Under the pieces are notes generated by a model, which worked only from the letters and a program-made list of their open reading frames with translations, was not told the DNA's origin and did no database searches. Both the position numbers and the translations under genes were made by a program. Of a DNA stretch of 64,000 nt, positions 1 through 8,283 are shown piece by piece. Every line of letters starts with the position of its first letter. Within the stretch, counting starts at the first letter, position 1. The stretch covers positions 558,001-622,000 of the forward strand of contig NZ_FTPB01000004.1 of NCBI RefSeq assembly GCF_900155595.1. The letters run 5' to 3'. The stretch comes from Actinomyces mediterranea. Lineage in GTDB: Bacteria > Actinomycetota > Actinomycetes > Actinomycetales > Actinomycetaceae.

Positions 1-293
1 GAATACTTCGGACGTTCCAAACGGTGATCCCGGAACGAGAGGGACATGGTCTGGCCGATGTCTTCGATCGGTGAGAGCTCTGCGAAGATCTCTTCAAGTC
101 CGGATACGTCGGGGACGTCGGTACGCCCCTGCGCCTTCGCGGCGTCGACGCGTGCCTTCCACGCGTCATTGCCCAGCAGCCAATCGAAGCTCTCCACCTG
201 AAGGCCGAGAAGGCTCGGCGCCTGGAGGGGTTCGCGGAGTTTGGCGAATGAGATACGGTTCCTGGACTGGTTGGCAGTGCTACTGGCAGCCAA
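1..293 (-). CDS. rpoB: RNA polymerase beta subunit, N-terminal part (cut by window edge)
   Basis: Catalytic beta subunit of RNA polymerase. Only about 97 N-terminal codons are inside the window. Reading the minus strand from a TTG at 293 gives [19 protein letters not shown], followed by the family hallmarks of the beta N-terminus: an [11 protein letters not shown] stretch, [16 protein letters not shown] and MSLSFRDHR. The TTG is preferred because an AGGGAAGG-like ribosome site sits about ten bases upstream. An in-frame GTG further upstream (near 325) is the alternative. An in-frame stop at 342-344 limits any longer form. The gene lies directly beyond the island at 506-2723, so its promoter region borders that element. 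Confidence 0.93.
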   Translation of the reverse strand, partial: MAASSTANQSRNRISFAKLREPLQAPSLLGLQVESFDWLLGNDAWKARVDAAKAQGRTDVPDVSGLEEIFAELSPIEDIGQTMSLSFRDHRLERPKY

Positions 294-341
294 AGGGGAT
301 CCTTCCCTGCATTTTCGGTGCGCGCGCACGCCTTCGACCCA

Positions 342-467
342 TTATCTGACACCGCCCTTCCCGCTCAGCGCCTGATACAGCGGGTGGGTACGGCTCACCT
401 CGGGCACAATAAGGCGCAAAAAATCATCGTAGGCAAATACACCAGCCCTCTCAACACTGTCAGTCAT
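342..467 (-). CDS. Possible 41-residue ORF between the island end and rpoB
   Basis: A minus-strand ATG-to-TAA frame of 41 codons occupies most of the gap between the distal att-like copy (506-545) and rpoB. It starts MTDSVERAGVFAYDDFLRL and ends GKGGVR. The composition looks protein-like (acidic and hydrophobic alternation), but I recognise no family and there is no clear ribosome site. It could be the cut 3' end or 5' end of a gene broken when the element inserted, or just leader sequence of rpoB. The call is weak. Confidence 0.2.
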   Translation of the reverse strand: MTDSVERAGVFAYDDFLRLIVPEVSRTHPLYQALSGKGGVR

Positions 468-505
468 ATGTGTTGAGTTTCACGCCGAGTCGTGATAATA
501 CCATC

Positions 506-545
506 TGGCGCCCCAAGTCGGGCTTGAACCGACACCCGACGGATT
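506..545 (-). repeat. Distal att-like copy of tRNA 3' half (element end)
   Basis: Positions 510-545 match 2651-2686 inside the CAT-anticodon tRNA gene at 34 of 36 bases, in the same orientation. The copy covers the anticodon 3' stem, T arm and acceptor 3' strand, and 506-509 read GCCA on the minus strand like a discriminator plus CCA. No D arm or 5' acceptor strand precedes it, so it is not a tRNA gene. A tRNA 3' half duplicated on the downstream side of the intact tRNA is the usual footprint of integrase-mediated insertion. The call of attachment site is an inference. Confidence 0.75.
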
Positions 546-602
546 CGAAGCCGCATGCGACTTCCTCGCCTTGTCTTTCCAGTTTTCAACTTTTTACCTA
601 TT

Positions 603-647
603 TGCCAGCATTGCCACGTATGCCAGCGGTGCCAGCATTGCCAGCAA
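603..647 (+). repeat. Five tandem 9-bp repeats (TGCCAGCAT type)
   Basis: Five consecutive 9-bp units start at 603, 612, 621, 630 and 639: TGCCAGCAT, TGCCACGTA, TGCCAGCGG, TGCCAGCAT and TGCCAGCAA. All share TGCCA at the same phase. They sit between the distal att-like copy and the recombinase fragment. They may be iteron-like or recombinase binding sites, or chance low-complexity sequence. No function can be assigned from sequence alone. Confidence 0.6.
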
Positions 648-686
648 CGGACGCTGGTTCCCGCCGTTTTCACGTAGACGGAAACG

Positions 687-930
687 TTGAGGACCATGAG
701 TACTCAACGTCATCATGTTCCGATCGAGATCGAGGCGATCCATGAGTTCGGCCGTCGCGGGATTCGACTCATCTCGCTGACTGAGCCTTTTCTTAATGTT
801 GATGCGACCACGCCGATGGGTGAGGCGATCATTGGGATTATGGCTGTGCTGGCCCAGCTTCGGGTTTCCACGATTCGGGAGAATACGCGCAGGGGTCTGG
901 TGCGCGCTCGAGCGCAGGGGCGGGTTGTGC
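687..930 (+). pseudogene. Serine recombinase (resolvase) fragment
   Basis: The frame carries the second half of a serine-recombinase catalytic domain: GIRLISLTEPF, TTPMGEAIIGIMAVLAQL and the start of the long arm helix TIRENTRRGLVRARAQGR. This matches resolvase/invertase proteins well. The N-terminal third with the catalytic serine is absent, and after about 930 the frame runs into unrelated sequence, so the C-terminal DNA-binding domain is missing too. It is therefore a remnant, consistent with the island being a decayed mobile element. The open frame continues to 1166, but that tail is antisense to the neighbouring nucleotidyltransferase gene. Confidence 0.8.
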
Positions 931-1689
931 TGGGGTCGGCCCGTGAGTGGGCATCGGGGGCGGGGTGGAGCGTGTTGGAAGCCTGGAGTGTGGGATTACT
1001 CGTAGGACTTCACGCATTCCAGGGGACATGTCACCGCGCTGATCATCAATATTGTCGGCCCATGCGACGAAGCGACGTTGGATCTCTCTTAGTTGTGTGG
1101 CATCGATTCCGTAGTCGGCAACTTCGCGTACTGTCAGGCGCCTTGCGCAGCGTAGGCATTGAGTGAAGTATTCGCGGTCGTAGCCCTTGTCGCGTTGTTG
1201 GAGGAGTTCGATGAGCTGAGTGTCGGTGAATATGCCCGTGGAACGGATTGCGTCGACGTCGAGATAGTCGCGCGAGTATCCCCGTGAGTAGAGGGCTGCG
1301 AGTTTGTTGCCGACAGCGTCCTCGAGGTCGAGAACGGGTCCGATCTCGAGGTGCGCGGGGGCGTGGGCTCGCCAATCGATGCCTAAGTCGACTTGAAGAT
1401 CCGTTCCAGCGGGGGTTGTGACGGCAAGTTCGCTAAACGTTGGGTTTTGACGCCGGATCATCACGTGGTAGCCACGGTTGCTAAGGTGATCGACGAGGGT
1501 TGAGACAGCGCGGGGAAACCTGTCGATCGCTTCGGCGACGGTGAACAGGTCAACGTCTTGGGTGCCGCGAGTAATGAGTCCATGCTCGCGGATGGCTCCC
1601 GAGCCAGCTAGGGCGAAGTGAGCGTCTCCGATCGCATCAAGGGCGTGGGCGATGAGGAGGCGTTGTTCGCTGTACGGATTCGTCCCCAT
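838..1689 (-). CDS. Nucleotidyltransferase-fold protein (AbiEii/MNT-like)
   Basis: A 283-residue protein that looks like an AbiEii-type nucleotidyltransferase, the toxin family that transfers nucleotides to tRNA or protein targets. The key signature is near residues 27-50: ALAGSGAIREHG, then TRGTQDVDLFT, giving the GSG motif and the DxD metal pair. A later ELAVTTPAGTDLQVDLG could supply the third acidic residue. The ATG at 1689 has GAGGAAAG upstream. The last roughly 60 residues (Pro-rich) are encoded opposite the broken recombinase at 838-930, so the original C-terminus was probably lost at a recombination junction. The upstream gene overlaps it by 82 bases. Substrate is unknown. Confidence 0.75.
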   Translation of the reverse strand: MGTNPYSEQRLLIAHALDAIGDAHFALAGSGAIREHGLITRGTQDVDLFTVAEAIDRFPRAVSTLVDHLSNRGYHVMIRRQNPTFSELAVTTPAGTDLQVDLGIDWRAHAPAHLEIGPVLDLEDAVGNKLAALYSRGYSRDYLDVDAIRSTGIFTDTQLIELLQQRDKGYDREYFTQCLRCARRLTVREVADYGIDATQLREIQRRFVAWADNIDDQRGDMSPGMREVLRVIPHSRLPTRSTPPPMPTHGPTPAQPAPALERAPDPCAYSPESWKPEAGPAQP

Positions 1690-2009
1690 TCGTTCTTTCC
1701 TCGTAACGATTCGAATGCGTGTTCCCAGGCAGCGATGATCATGACGTCAAGGTGCAGGTATGGCCACAGTTTGGTGAGCAGGGAGTGGTTGAGGAACTCC
1801 CGCTGGTCTTGCACAGTTCCCTCTGCGATAACGCATTGATAGACGATGAGTGCATCCCCATATTCTGCGAGGTTGAAGATGCGGTCACCTGGCGTCCAGC
1901 ACAAATGGATAGGTAAGTGGATTGTTCCTGTCGTTGGCCCCTGGAGTTCGTCGAGGGATGTGGGGAGGCAGAAGGGTTTTGTCCCACGATACGTGATGCG
2001 TCCGCTCAT
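1608..2009 (-). CDS. Conserved-looking unknown protein upstream of the nucleotidyltransferase
   Basis: A 133-codon ORF starting MSGRITYRGTKPF, with a strong AAGGAAGGGG ribosome site ahead of the ATG at 2009. A longer open frame upstream lacks coding character. The middle, GDRIFNLAEYGDALIVYQ, then FLNHSLLTKLWPYLHLD, looks like a compact folded domain ending in an AAWEHAFESL helix. I do not recognise the family. It sits head-to-tail with the nucleotidyltransferase and overlaps it by 82 bases, which suggests one transcript and perhaps a partner or antitoxin role (inference). The Ser/Pro-rich end after the AAWEHAF helix may reflect a frameshift. Confidence 0.6.
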   Translation of the reverse strand: MSGRITYRGTKPFCLPTSLDELQGPTTGTIHLPIHLCWTPGDRIFNLAEYGDALIVYQCVIAEGTVQDQREFLNHSLLTKLWPYLHLDVMIIAAWEHAFESLRGKNEWGRIRTANNASSSPTPLMRSETLTSP

Positions 2010-2174
2010 GGGTGTGCCCCTTCCTTCTCGTGGTCTCTTGGTGTGTTCAGTGTAGCGTGATGGGGTAGCGGCTGGCGGCAGCCGGTGGTCATCGGCCCGT
2101 ACTTGAGTGTGGGCGCGGTCACCGGGCGGTTCTTCGAGGAATCTCCGACAACCCACTGAAAGGACATCTTCACG

Positions 2175-2294
2175 ATGGCCACCCCTCATATTGTCGACCC
2201 TGCTGCTGTGCTGAGCCAGGCTTTGGGGCAGGCCTCCGTGGATCTGATGCGCTCGTTGCTGCAGACGGTGATCAACGCCCTCCTGTCGGCCGAG
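2175..2294 (+). mobile_element. IS256-family transposase, N-terminal fragment
   Basis: The first 40 codons read like the start of an actinobacterial IS256 (mutator) transposase: MATPHIVDPAAVL, then DLMRSLLQTVINALLSAE. The similarity stops abruptly at about 2294, where the sequence becomes the 3' end of the Xis-like ORF on the other strand. The DDE catalytic region is missing, so this is a scar of an insertion sequence inside the island. The upstream bases 2085-2174 may hold its terminal inverted repeat, but I could not define it. Confidence 0.7.
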
Positions 2295-2463
2295 TGTTGC
2301 ACCCCGCATCGGACTTCCTCGAAACCAGGTCCAGTTCGAAACCGGACGCTCGCGCATATTCAGCAAGGTCCGAGATTAGGAAAAACCGGCGTGCTCCCGC
2401 CCCGTACTGAATGGATGGAATCTCCCCCAGTTTCGCGAGACGCATCAACCGGGCGTACGTCAT
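2272..2463 (-). CDS. Excisionase-like helix-turn-helix remnant
   Basis: A 63-codon ORF from an ATG at 2463. TYARLMRLAKLGEIPSIQYG, followed by ARRFFLISDLAEYARA, resembles the second helix and wing of MerR/Xis-type HTH_17 domains (small excisionase family). The first helix (usually VAELLGVS) is missing or out of frame upstream, so the gene may be truncated. GTTGGAGG before the ATG could be a ribosome site. Position next to the tRNA fits an excision factor of the integrated element. Bases 2464-2646 hold no further gene I can support; a + strand frame there (WSAEELAVLAARSGVSIDDL) may be another HTH fragment. Confidence 0.45.
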   Translation of the reverse strand: MTYARLMRLAKLGEIPSIQYGAGARRFFLISDLAEYARASGFELDLVSRKSDAGCNTRPTGGR

Positions 2464-2646
2464 CCTCCAACCGCCTCTACGACCGCGCAAAGTGGAGCGC
2501 CGAAGAACTGGCCGTCCTCGCAGCACGCTCCGGCGTCTCCATTGACGACCTCATGCCCACCCCAGACGGGAACGGGGGATGGGTCCCAGCCCCATTCAAG
2601 CCAGGTTGGCATGCGCCTGCCCTGTCCGCCGTGCGGGTGGGGGCGT

Positions 2647-2723
2647 TGGTGCCCCAAGTCGGGCTTGAACCGACGACCGACGGATTATGAGTCCGCTGCT
2701 CTGACCGACTGAGCTATTGGGGC
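2647..2723 (-). tRNA. tRNA with anticodon CAT (Met elongator or Ile2)
   Basis: Acceptor GCCCCAA (2717-2723) pairs fully with TTGGGGC (2651-2657). There is a D arm beginning TAGCTCAGT, anticodon stem GCGGA/TCCGT with loop CTCATAA, and T arm GTCGG/CCGAC. Discriminator A and the CCA end are encoded (2647-2650). A CAT anticodon may be elongator methionine or lysidine-modified isoleucine; the sequence alone does not settle it. Its 3' half is duplicated at 510-545. Confidence 0.93.
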
Positions 2724-2811
2724 CCTCATAGGGTAACGGGTTCACGGCGCCTTTTCATCTTCGACTCTTGGGACGAGCCGGTCGCTCCCGCCGGGAACGA
2801 TTAGGAGGTGT

Positions 2812-2850
2812 GCAGGGGCCGCCGCCCCGAATGGGGGCGGCGGCCCCTGC
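2812..2850 (-). terminator. Hairpin terminator after tuf
   Basis: A perfect 17-bp stem: GCAGGGGCCGCCGCCCC is followed by a 5-base loop and its exact complement. It lies 70 bases past the tuf stop on the minus strand. There is no strong T tract. Confidence 0.75.
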
Positions 2851-2920
2851 GGTCCGCTAGGACACGAGTGTCATCCGGCTCCGATGCCCCGCATCAGCGA
2901 CGGCATCGAAGCGGAAGGGA

Positions 2921-4108
2921 TCACTTCGCGATGGCGGTCACACGACCTGAACCGACCGTGCGGCCACCCTCACGGATGGCGAAACCGAGACCCGGCTCCA
3001 TGGCGATGGGCTGGATCAGTTCAACGGTGATCTCAGTGGTATCGCCGGGCATGACCATGTCGGTGCCCTCGGGGAGGGTGATGACGCCGGTCACGTCCGT
3101 GGTACGGAAGTAGAACTGGGGACGGTAGTTGGAGAAGAACGGGTTGTGGCGACCGCCCTCTTCCTTCTTGAGGATGTACACCTGGCCGGTGAAGTTGGTG
3201 TGCGGGGTGATCGAGCCGGGGATGGCGACGACCTGGCCGCGCTCAACCTCGTCACGCTTAGTGCCGCGCAGGAGCAGGCCGCAGTTCTCGCCCGCCCACG
3301 CCTCGTCCATCGACTTGTGGAACATCTCGATGCCGGTGACCGTGGTCTTCTGCGGCTCGCGGATGCCGAGGATCTCGACCTCGGAGTTGATCGGCAGCTT
3401 GCCGCGCTCGACACGACCGGTGACAACGGTGCCACGACCGGTGATGGTGAAGACGTCCTCGATCGGCATGAGGAACGGCTTGTCCATGTCGCGCTCGGGG
3501 GTCGGAATGAAGGTGTCGACCGCCTCCATGAGCTCCTCGATCTTGGCAATCCACTGAGGATCGCCCTCGAGGGCCTTGAGAGCGGACACCTGGATGATCG
3601 GGGCGTCACGATCGAAGTCCTGAGACTCCAGAAGATCGCGACACTCCTCCTCAACCAGTTCCATCATTTCCTCGTCGTCAACCATGTCAGCCTTGTTGAG
3701 GGCGACGAGGATGGTGGGGACGCCGACCTGACGGGCGAGCAGGACGTGCTCGCGGGTCTGGGCCATCGGGCCGTCGGTGGCGGCGACAACGAGGATCGCG
3801 CCATCCATCTGAGCGGCACCGGTAATCATATTCTTGACGTAGTCGGCGTGGCCGGGGGCGTCAACGTGCGCGTAGTGACGCGCCTCGGTCTGGTACTCAA
3901 CGTGGGAAACGTTGATGGTGATGCCGCGCTCGCGCTCCTCGGGAGCGTTGTCGACCTGGTCGAACGGGGTGAAATCGTTCAGTTCGGGGTACTTGTCGTG
4001 CAGAACCTTGGTGATCGCTGCGGTGAGCGTGGTCTTGCCGTGGTCAACGTGACCAATGGTGCCGATGTTGACGTGCGGCTTGCTGCGCTCGAACTTGGCC
4101 TTCGCCAC
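2921..4108 (-). CDS. tuf: Elongation factor Tu
   Basis: GTPase that delivers aminoacyl-tRNA to the ribosome. 395 residues, normal family length. P-loop GHVDHGKT (about 20-27), switch region RGITI, G3 DAPGHADY, G4 NKAD, then domain 2 [14 protein letters not shown] and domain 3 ending in [13 protein letters not shown]. The start is GTG at 4108, with AGGAGG seven bases upstream. It is last in the rpsL-rpsG-fusA-tuf order of the str operon. 217 bases separate it from fusA, so a separate promoter is possible. A strong hairpin follows at 2812-2850. Confidence 0.99.
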   Translation of the reverse strand: MAKAKFERSKPHVNIGTIGHVDHGKTTLTAAITKVLHDKYPELNDFTPFDQVDNAPEERERGITINVSHVEYQTEARHYAHVDAPGHADYVKNMITGAAQMDGAILVVAATDGPMAQTREHVLLARQVGVPTILVALNKADMVDDEEMMELVEEECRDLLESQDFDRDAPIIQVSALKALEGDPQWIAKIEELMEAVDTFIPTPERDMDKPFLMPIEDVFTITGRGTVVTGRVERGKLPINSEVEILGIREPQKTTVTGIEMFHKSMDEAWAGENCGLLLRGTKRDEVERGQVVAIPGSITPHTNFTGQVYILKKEEGGRHNPFFSNYRPQFYFRTTDVTGVITLPEGTDMVMPGDTTEITVELIQPIAMEPGLGFAIREGGRTVGSGRVTAIAK

Positions 4109-4325
4109 TTGTGTCCTCCTGGACTCGGGTAGTGTTTTTCAGCCTAGGGCTAGGTGTCACTCTAACACCCAGAGGGCATGAAACCTACAGGGTTTTCTAT
4201 TGGTGTGAGGTCGCTCGCTCACCGCCGCCCCGCCCCGGGGGCCGCCCTCGTCAGCCGGATCAGCCGGCGAACGGGGACGACACCTTCGAGTGCGGAGAGA
4301 AGTGGGCTAACGGACCCCGTGGGAC

Positions 4326-6449
4326 TCACGCGCCCCGAGATTTGCCGATGATCTCTTCCGCGACATTGCGCGGGACCTCGGCGTAGCTGTCGAACTCCAT
4401 CGAGTACACCGCGCGCCCCTGCGTCTTGGAACGCAGATCGCCGACATATCCGAACATCTCCGACAGCGGAACCTGCGCCTTGACGACGCGAACGCCGTGC
4501 TGCTCGTCCATGGACGAGATCGCACCGCGGCGGGAGTTGAGGTCGCCGATGACGTCGCCCATGTACTCCTCCGGAGTACGGACCTCGACGGCCATGATCG
4601 GTTCGAGGATCACCGGATTGGCCTTCTTCGCGGCCTCCTTCAGTGCCATGGACCCAGCGATCTTGAACGCCATTTCAGAGGAGTCGACCTCGTGGTACGC
4701 ACCGTCGAGGAGCGTCGCCTTGATGCCGACCATCGGGTATCCGGCGAGAATACCGGAGCCCATGGCATCCTGGATGCCCGCGCTGACCGAGGGGATGTAC
4801 TCGCGCGGGACGCGGCCGCCGGTGACCTTGTCCTCGAACTCGTATTCTTCCTCGGCATCTGCGGGGAGCGGCTCGAGAGCGATGATGACACGCGCGAACT
4901 GACCGGAGCCGCCGGTCTGCTTCTTGTGCGTGTACTCATACTTCTCAACCGTCTTGCGGATCGTCTCGCGGTAGGCGACCATCGGGGCGCCGACGTTGGC
5001 CTCGACCTTGAACTCGCGACGCATGCGGTCGACGATGATGTCGAGGTGGAGTTCGCCCATGCCACCGATAATGGTCTGCCCGGTCTCCGGGTCGAGTTCA
5101 ACCGTGAAGGTCGGGTCCTCTTCTGCGAGCTTCTGGATCGCCACACCCATCTTCTCCTGGTCGGCCTTCGACTTCGGCTCAACGGCGACCTGGATAACGG
5201 GCTTGGGGAAGGTCATCGACTCGAGGACGATCGGCTTGTCGATCGCGCAGAGCGTATCGCCGGTCGTGGTGTCCTTGAGGCCGATGACGGCGTAGATGTG
5301 CCCGGCGTGTGCCTGATCGACCGGGTTCTCCTTGTTGGAGTGCATCTGGAAGATCTTGCCGACGCGCTCCTTCTTACCCTTAGTCGCATTGAGGACCTGG
5401 GAGCCCGCTTCAACCTTGCCGGAGTAGACGCGCACGAAGGTGAGCTTGCCGTAGAACGGGTGAGCCGCAACCTTGAATGCGAGAGCTGAGAAGGGCTCCT
5501 TCTCGTCGGGAAGGCGCGACTCAGTCTTCTCCTCGTCGTCCGAATTCGGCTTGAAGCCCTTGACCGACTCGATGTCGAGGGGGGAGGGCAGGAAGTCGAC
5601 GACCGCGTCGAGCACGGGCTGGACGCCCATGTTGCGCAGAGCGGTGCCGCAGTAAACCGGGAACGCCTTGCCGGCTACCGTGAGGGCGCGGATGCCCTCC
5701 TTGATCTGCTCGATGGTCAGTTCACCGTTCTCGAGGTAGGCCTCGGTGAGCTCGTCGGAACCCTCGGCGGCCGCTTCCATCATGGCCTCGCGGTACTCTT
5801 CGGCGCGCTTTTGCAGATCCTCGGGAATCGGGCCGCGAACGATGACGGATCCGAAGGTGGGATCGCCCTTGTCGTCCTTAGCCGGGTAGCGCAGCGACTC
5901 CATGGTGAGCAGGTCGATCTGCCCCTCGAAGTCGTTTTCAGCGCCGATGGGCAGCTGCATGACGATCGGGGTCGCGTGGAGGCGGTCCTTGATGGTGGAG
6001 ACGGAAAAGTAGAAGTCGGCGCCCATCTTGTCCATCTTGTTGATGAAGCAGATGCGGGGGACCTCGTACTTGTCGGCTTGGCGCCACACGGTCTCGGACT
6101 GGGGCTCAACGCCCTCCTTGCCGTCGAAGACTGCGACGGCGCCGTCGAGCACGCGCAGGGAGCGCTCGACCTCGACCGTGAAGTCCACGTGGCCGGGGGT
6201 GTCGATGATATTGATCTGGTTGTCATTCCAGAAGGAGGTGACAGCAGCGGACGTGATCGTAATGCCGCGCTCCTTCTCCTGTTCCATCCAGTCGGTGGTG
6301 GAGGCGCCGTCGTGCGTCTCACCGAGCTTGTAGTTGATACCCGTGTAGAACAGGATGCGTTCCGTCACGGTGGTCTTGCCGGCATCGATGTGAGCCATGA
6401 TGCCGATGTTGCGAACCTTATTGAGGTCCGTAAGCACCTCTAGTGCCAC
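4326..6449 (-). CDS. fusA: Elongation factor G
   Basis: Ribosomal translocation GTPase, 707 residues. P-loop AHIDAGKTT, switch RGITI, G3 DTPGHVDF and G4 NKMDK are intact. Domain IV carries the expected GGSGQFARV region, and the protein ends [11 protein letters not shown]. The start is GTG at 6449, with GAAGGAA upstream. It lies between rpsG and tuf in the conserved str order. Confidence 0.99.
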   Translation of the reverse strand: MALEVLTDLNKVRNIGIMAHIDAGKTTVTERILFYTGINYKLGETHDGASTTDWMEQEKERGITITSAAVTSFWNDNQINIIDTPGHVDFTVEVERSLRVLDGAVAVFDGKEGVEPQSETVWRQADKYEVPRICFINKMDKMGADFYFSVSTIKDRLHATPIVMQLPIGAENDFEGQIDLLTMESLRYPAKDDKGDPTFGSVIVRGPIPEDLQKRAEEYREAMMEAAAEGSDELTEAYLENGELTIEQIKEGIRALTVAGKAFPVYCGTALRNMGVQPVLDAVVDFLPSPLDIESVKGFKPNSDDEEKTESRLPDEKEPFSALAFKVAAHPFYGKLTFVRVYSGKVEAGSQVLNATKGKKERVGKIFQMHSNKENPVDQAHAGHIYAVIGLKDTTTGDTLCAIDKPIVLESMTFPKPVIQVAVEPKSKADQEKMGVAIQKLAEEDPTFTVELDPETGQTIIGGMGELHLDIIVDRMRREFKVEANVGAPMVAYRETIRKTVEKYEYTHKKQTGGSGQFARVIIALEPLPADAEEEYEFEDKVTGGRVPREYIPSVSAGIQDAMGSGILAGYPMVGIKATLLDGAYHEVDSSEMAFKIAGSMALKEAAKKANPVILEPIMAVEVRTPEEYMGDVIGDLNSRRGAISSMDEQHGVRVVKAQVPLSEMFGYVGDLRSKTQGRAVYSMEFDSYAEVPRNVAEEIIGKSRGA

Positions 6450-6540
6450 GAGTGCGATTCCTTCGCTCGAAGTGATTGTGAAGTTCGCTGGTCGGATTCA
6501 CAGCGACGAGGACGACTACGGCCGCCCTCGTCACATGCGA

Positions 6541-7011
6541 TCACCAGCGGTAGTGGGCGAACGCGCGGTTCGACTCGGCCATCTTGTGCATGTCCTCGCG
6601 ACGCTTGACAGCGGCGCCGAGACCGTTGGACGCATCCAGGATCTCATTCGCAAGACGCTCGGTCATCGTCTTCTCGCGACGCTGGCGCGAGAAGTCGACC
6701 AGCCAGCGCAGGGCGAGCGTCGTGGCGCGCGCAGGGCGGACCTCGACCGGAACCTGGTAGGTGGCGCCGCCGACTCGGCGGGAGCGCACCTCGAGGGCGG
6801 GGCGAATGTTGTCAAGAGCGCGCTTGAGCACGGACACCGGGTCCTGCTCGGTGCGCGCACGCACGGTCTCCAGAGCGCCGTAAACGATGCGCTCGGCGAC
6901 GGTCTTCTTGCCGTCCAGGAGGACGCGGTTGACCAGCTGGGTGACGACCTTCGAGCCGTAGACCGGATCGTCGACGAGGGGACGCTTAGGAGCGGGGCCC
7001 TTACGAGGCAT
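6541..7011 (-). CDS. rpsG: 30S ribosomal protein S7
   Basis: 156 residues, starting [12 protein letters not shown] and ending NRAFAHYRW, as expected for bacterial S7, which nucleates assembly of the 30S head and contacts the E site. Its ATG shares one base with the rpsL stop (TAATG), so the two genes are translationally coupled. Confidence 0.98.
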   Translation of the reverse strand: MPRKGPAPKRPLVDDPVYGSKVVTQLVNRVLLDGKKTVAERIVYGALETVRARTEQDPVSVLKRALDNIRPALEVRSRRVGGATYQVPVEVRPARATTLALRWLVDFSRQRREKTMTERLANEILDASNGLGAAVKRREDMHKMAESNRAFAHYRW

Positions 7012-7385
7012 TACTTCTTCTCCTTCTTCGCGCCGTAACGGGAACGCGCCTGCTTGCGGTTACGAACGCCCTGGGTGTCGAGCGACCCGCGGACAATGCG
7101 GTAGCGGACGCCCGGGAGGTCCTTGACACGACCACCGCGGACGAGCACGATCGAGTGCTCCTGCAGGTTATGGCCCTCACCGGGGATGTACGCCGTCACT
7201 TCGATGCCGGAGGACAGACGTACACGGGCGACCTTACGAAGGGCGGAGTTCGGCTTCTTCGGGGTCGTGGTGTACACGCGGGTGCACACGCCGCGACGCT
7301 GGGGCGAGCCCTTGAGCGCCGGGGTCTTCACCTTCGAGCGCTTCGAGCTGCGGCCCTTGCGGACGAGCTGCTGAATGGTAGGCAC
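7011..7385 (-). CDS. rpsL: 30S ribosomal protein S12
   Basis: 124 residues. Decoding-centre protein with the conserved [16 protein letters not shown] and [17 protein letters not shown] loops, where streptomycin resistance changes occur; the lysine of PKKPNS (about position 43) is the sensitive form. The start is GTG at 7385, with GGAG just upstream. It is first gene of the str operon. The 557 bases between it and tRNA-Ala contain a candidate promoter (7689-7718) and otherwise no gene I can support, implying a leader of roughly 300 bases. Confidence 0.98.
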   Translation of the reverse strand: MPTIQQLVRKGRSSKRSKVKTPALKGSPQRRGVCTRVYTTTPKKPNSALRKVARVRLSSGIEVTAYIPGEGHNLQEHSIVLVRGGRVKDLPGVRYRIVRGSLDTQGVRNRKQARSRYGAKKEKK

Positions 7386-7688
7386 TGGGTCTCCAGTTTC
7401 TTTCCGTCGGCGGCCCCTCGCCTATGGCGCTGGGCCCTTGTTGTCAGTCATCCATGGCTGACGGATCCCCTCTCGCGGACGCACAGATATCCGCCTGGGG
7501 CCGGTGCGCCATGATGACGGGACGTGTCCGCACTGCCGGAGCCGGTGCGGGGCCGGGTCAGAGAATGACGCCCGGAGCTCCGACGGACGGAGCCCGCTGT
7601 CGGCCGGAGCCGACGACATCGGCCGATGGCCGATCCACCGGAATGTACCCGGTGAAGGAGACCCGTGAAGCCACGGGAACCGCCCTCA

Positions 7689-7718
7689 AGTTTAGGGGGT
7701 CGGCGCGAGTAAGGTCAA
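7689..7718 (-). promoter_or_regulatory. Candidate str operon promoter
   Basis: On the minus strand TTGACC (7713-7718), an 18-base spacer and TAAACT (7689-7694) match the -35 and -10 of a housekeeping sigma promoter facing rpsL, about 300 bases before its start. Confidence 0.5.
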
Positions 7719-7942
7719 AGGGCGCACACGTGACCTTAAGCGCACAAAATCCGGGTATTACGGCCGCCTCCGGCTCCCCGGGTCGGCATGCGGAATCGGT
7801 CCTGGCGCGCGGAGCCGGAATCAGGGCAGAATATCGACTGCAATCAGCACGATCGACTCCGCAACAGGACCAGCCCGTTTGATCGGCAGCGTCACACGAA
7901 GAGAAGAGCCCGAGCGGCTCATGCCGTTCGGGCTACGGATTG

Positions 7943-8015
7943 TGGAGCTAAGGGGATTCGAACCCCTGACCTTCTCATTGCGAACGAGACGCGCTACCAA
8001 CTGCGCCATAGCCCC
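7943..8015 (-). tRNA. tRNA-Ala (anticodon CGC)
   Basis: Acceptor GGGGCTA pairs with TAGCTCC (one G-T pair). D arm GCGC/GCGC, anticodon stem TCTCG/TGAGA with loop TTCGCAA, and T arm AGGGG/CCCCT are all present. 73 bases including discriminator A. CCA is not encoded. Confidence 0.95.
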
Positions 8016-8122
8016 AGGTACCCGGAAAGCATAGCACCACTCTCCCATCGAGCGCTAAACCGTATCCGGGCCGAGGAGATTGAGAAGCGTCACGTCACTG
8101 CGACAGCGCTCACCCGTACAAA

Positions 8123-8254
8123 CGCACACAGTTTTCATCGCATCATATACTCCGCAACACCCTCTACCCTCCATGACCTGCGAATACGCAGTTCGAACAG
8201 AGCGAAGCGCAATGACAATCAGAGAAACTGTGTGCGATTCTGCGGGTTCACCGT
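8123..8254. repeat. Intergenic element with inverted ends, copy A
   Basis: CGCACACAGTTT at 8123-8134 is mirrored exactly by AAACTGTGTGCG at 8225-8236, enclosing 90 bases. Nineteen bases further, GCGGGTTCACCGT ends the conserved stretch. Copy B at 52432-52561 has the same ends, the same tail motif and almost the same length. It lies in the gap between tRNA-Ala and the glpR-like gene. Within it, CTGCG-AATA-CGCAG (8178-8191) can form a small hairpin. It may be a miniature transposable element, a structured RNA or a protein-binding array; nothing in it codes. Confidence 0.6.
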
Positions 8255-8283
8255 GGGATCAACGCCGAGATCTGGGGCCGGTG

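Noticed and set aside
506-600. A second tRNA gene at the distal att-like site (a CTTCGAA loop would give anticodon TCG)
   Set aside because: There is no D arm and no 5' acceptor strand upstream; only the 3' half is present, as expected for an attachment-site copy.
603-647. A CRISPR array
   Set aside because: The units are 9 bases without spacers; too short and contiguous.
3146-4132. A 328-codon open frame on the plus strand opposite tuf, and a similar one opposite fusA (4497-5489)
   Set aside because: They are antisense shadows of highly conserved GTPase genes produced by GC-rich codon bias; their sequence is low-complexity Gly/Asp/Leu and has no family features.
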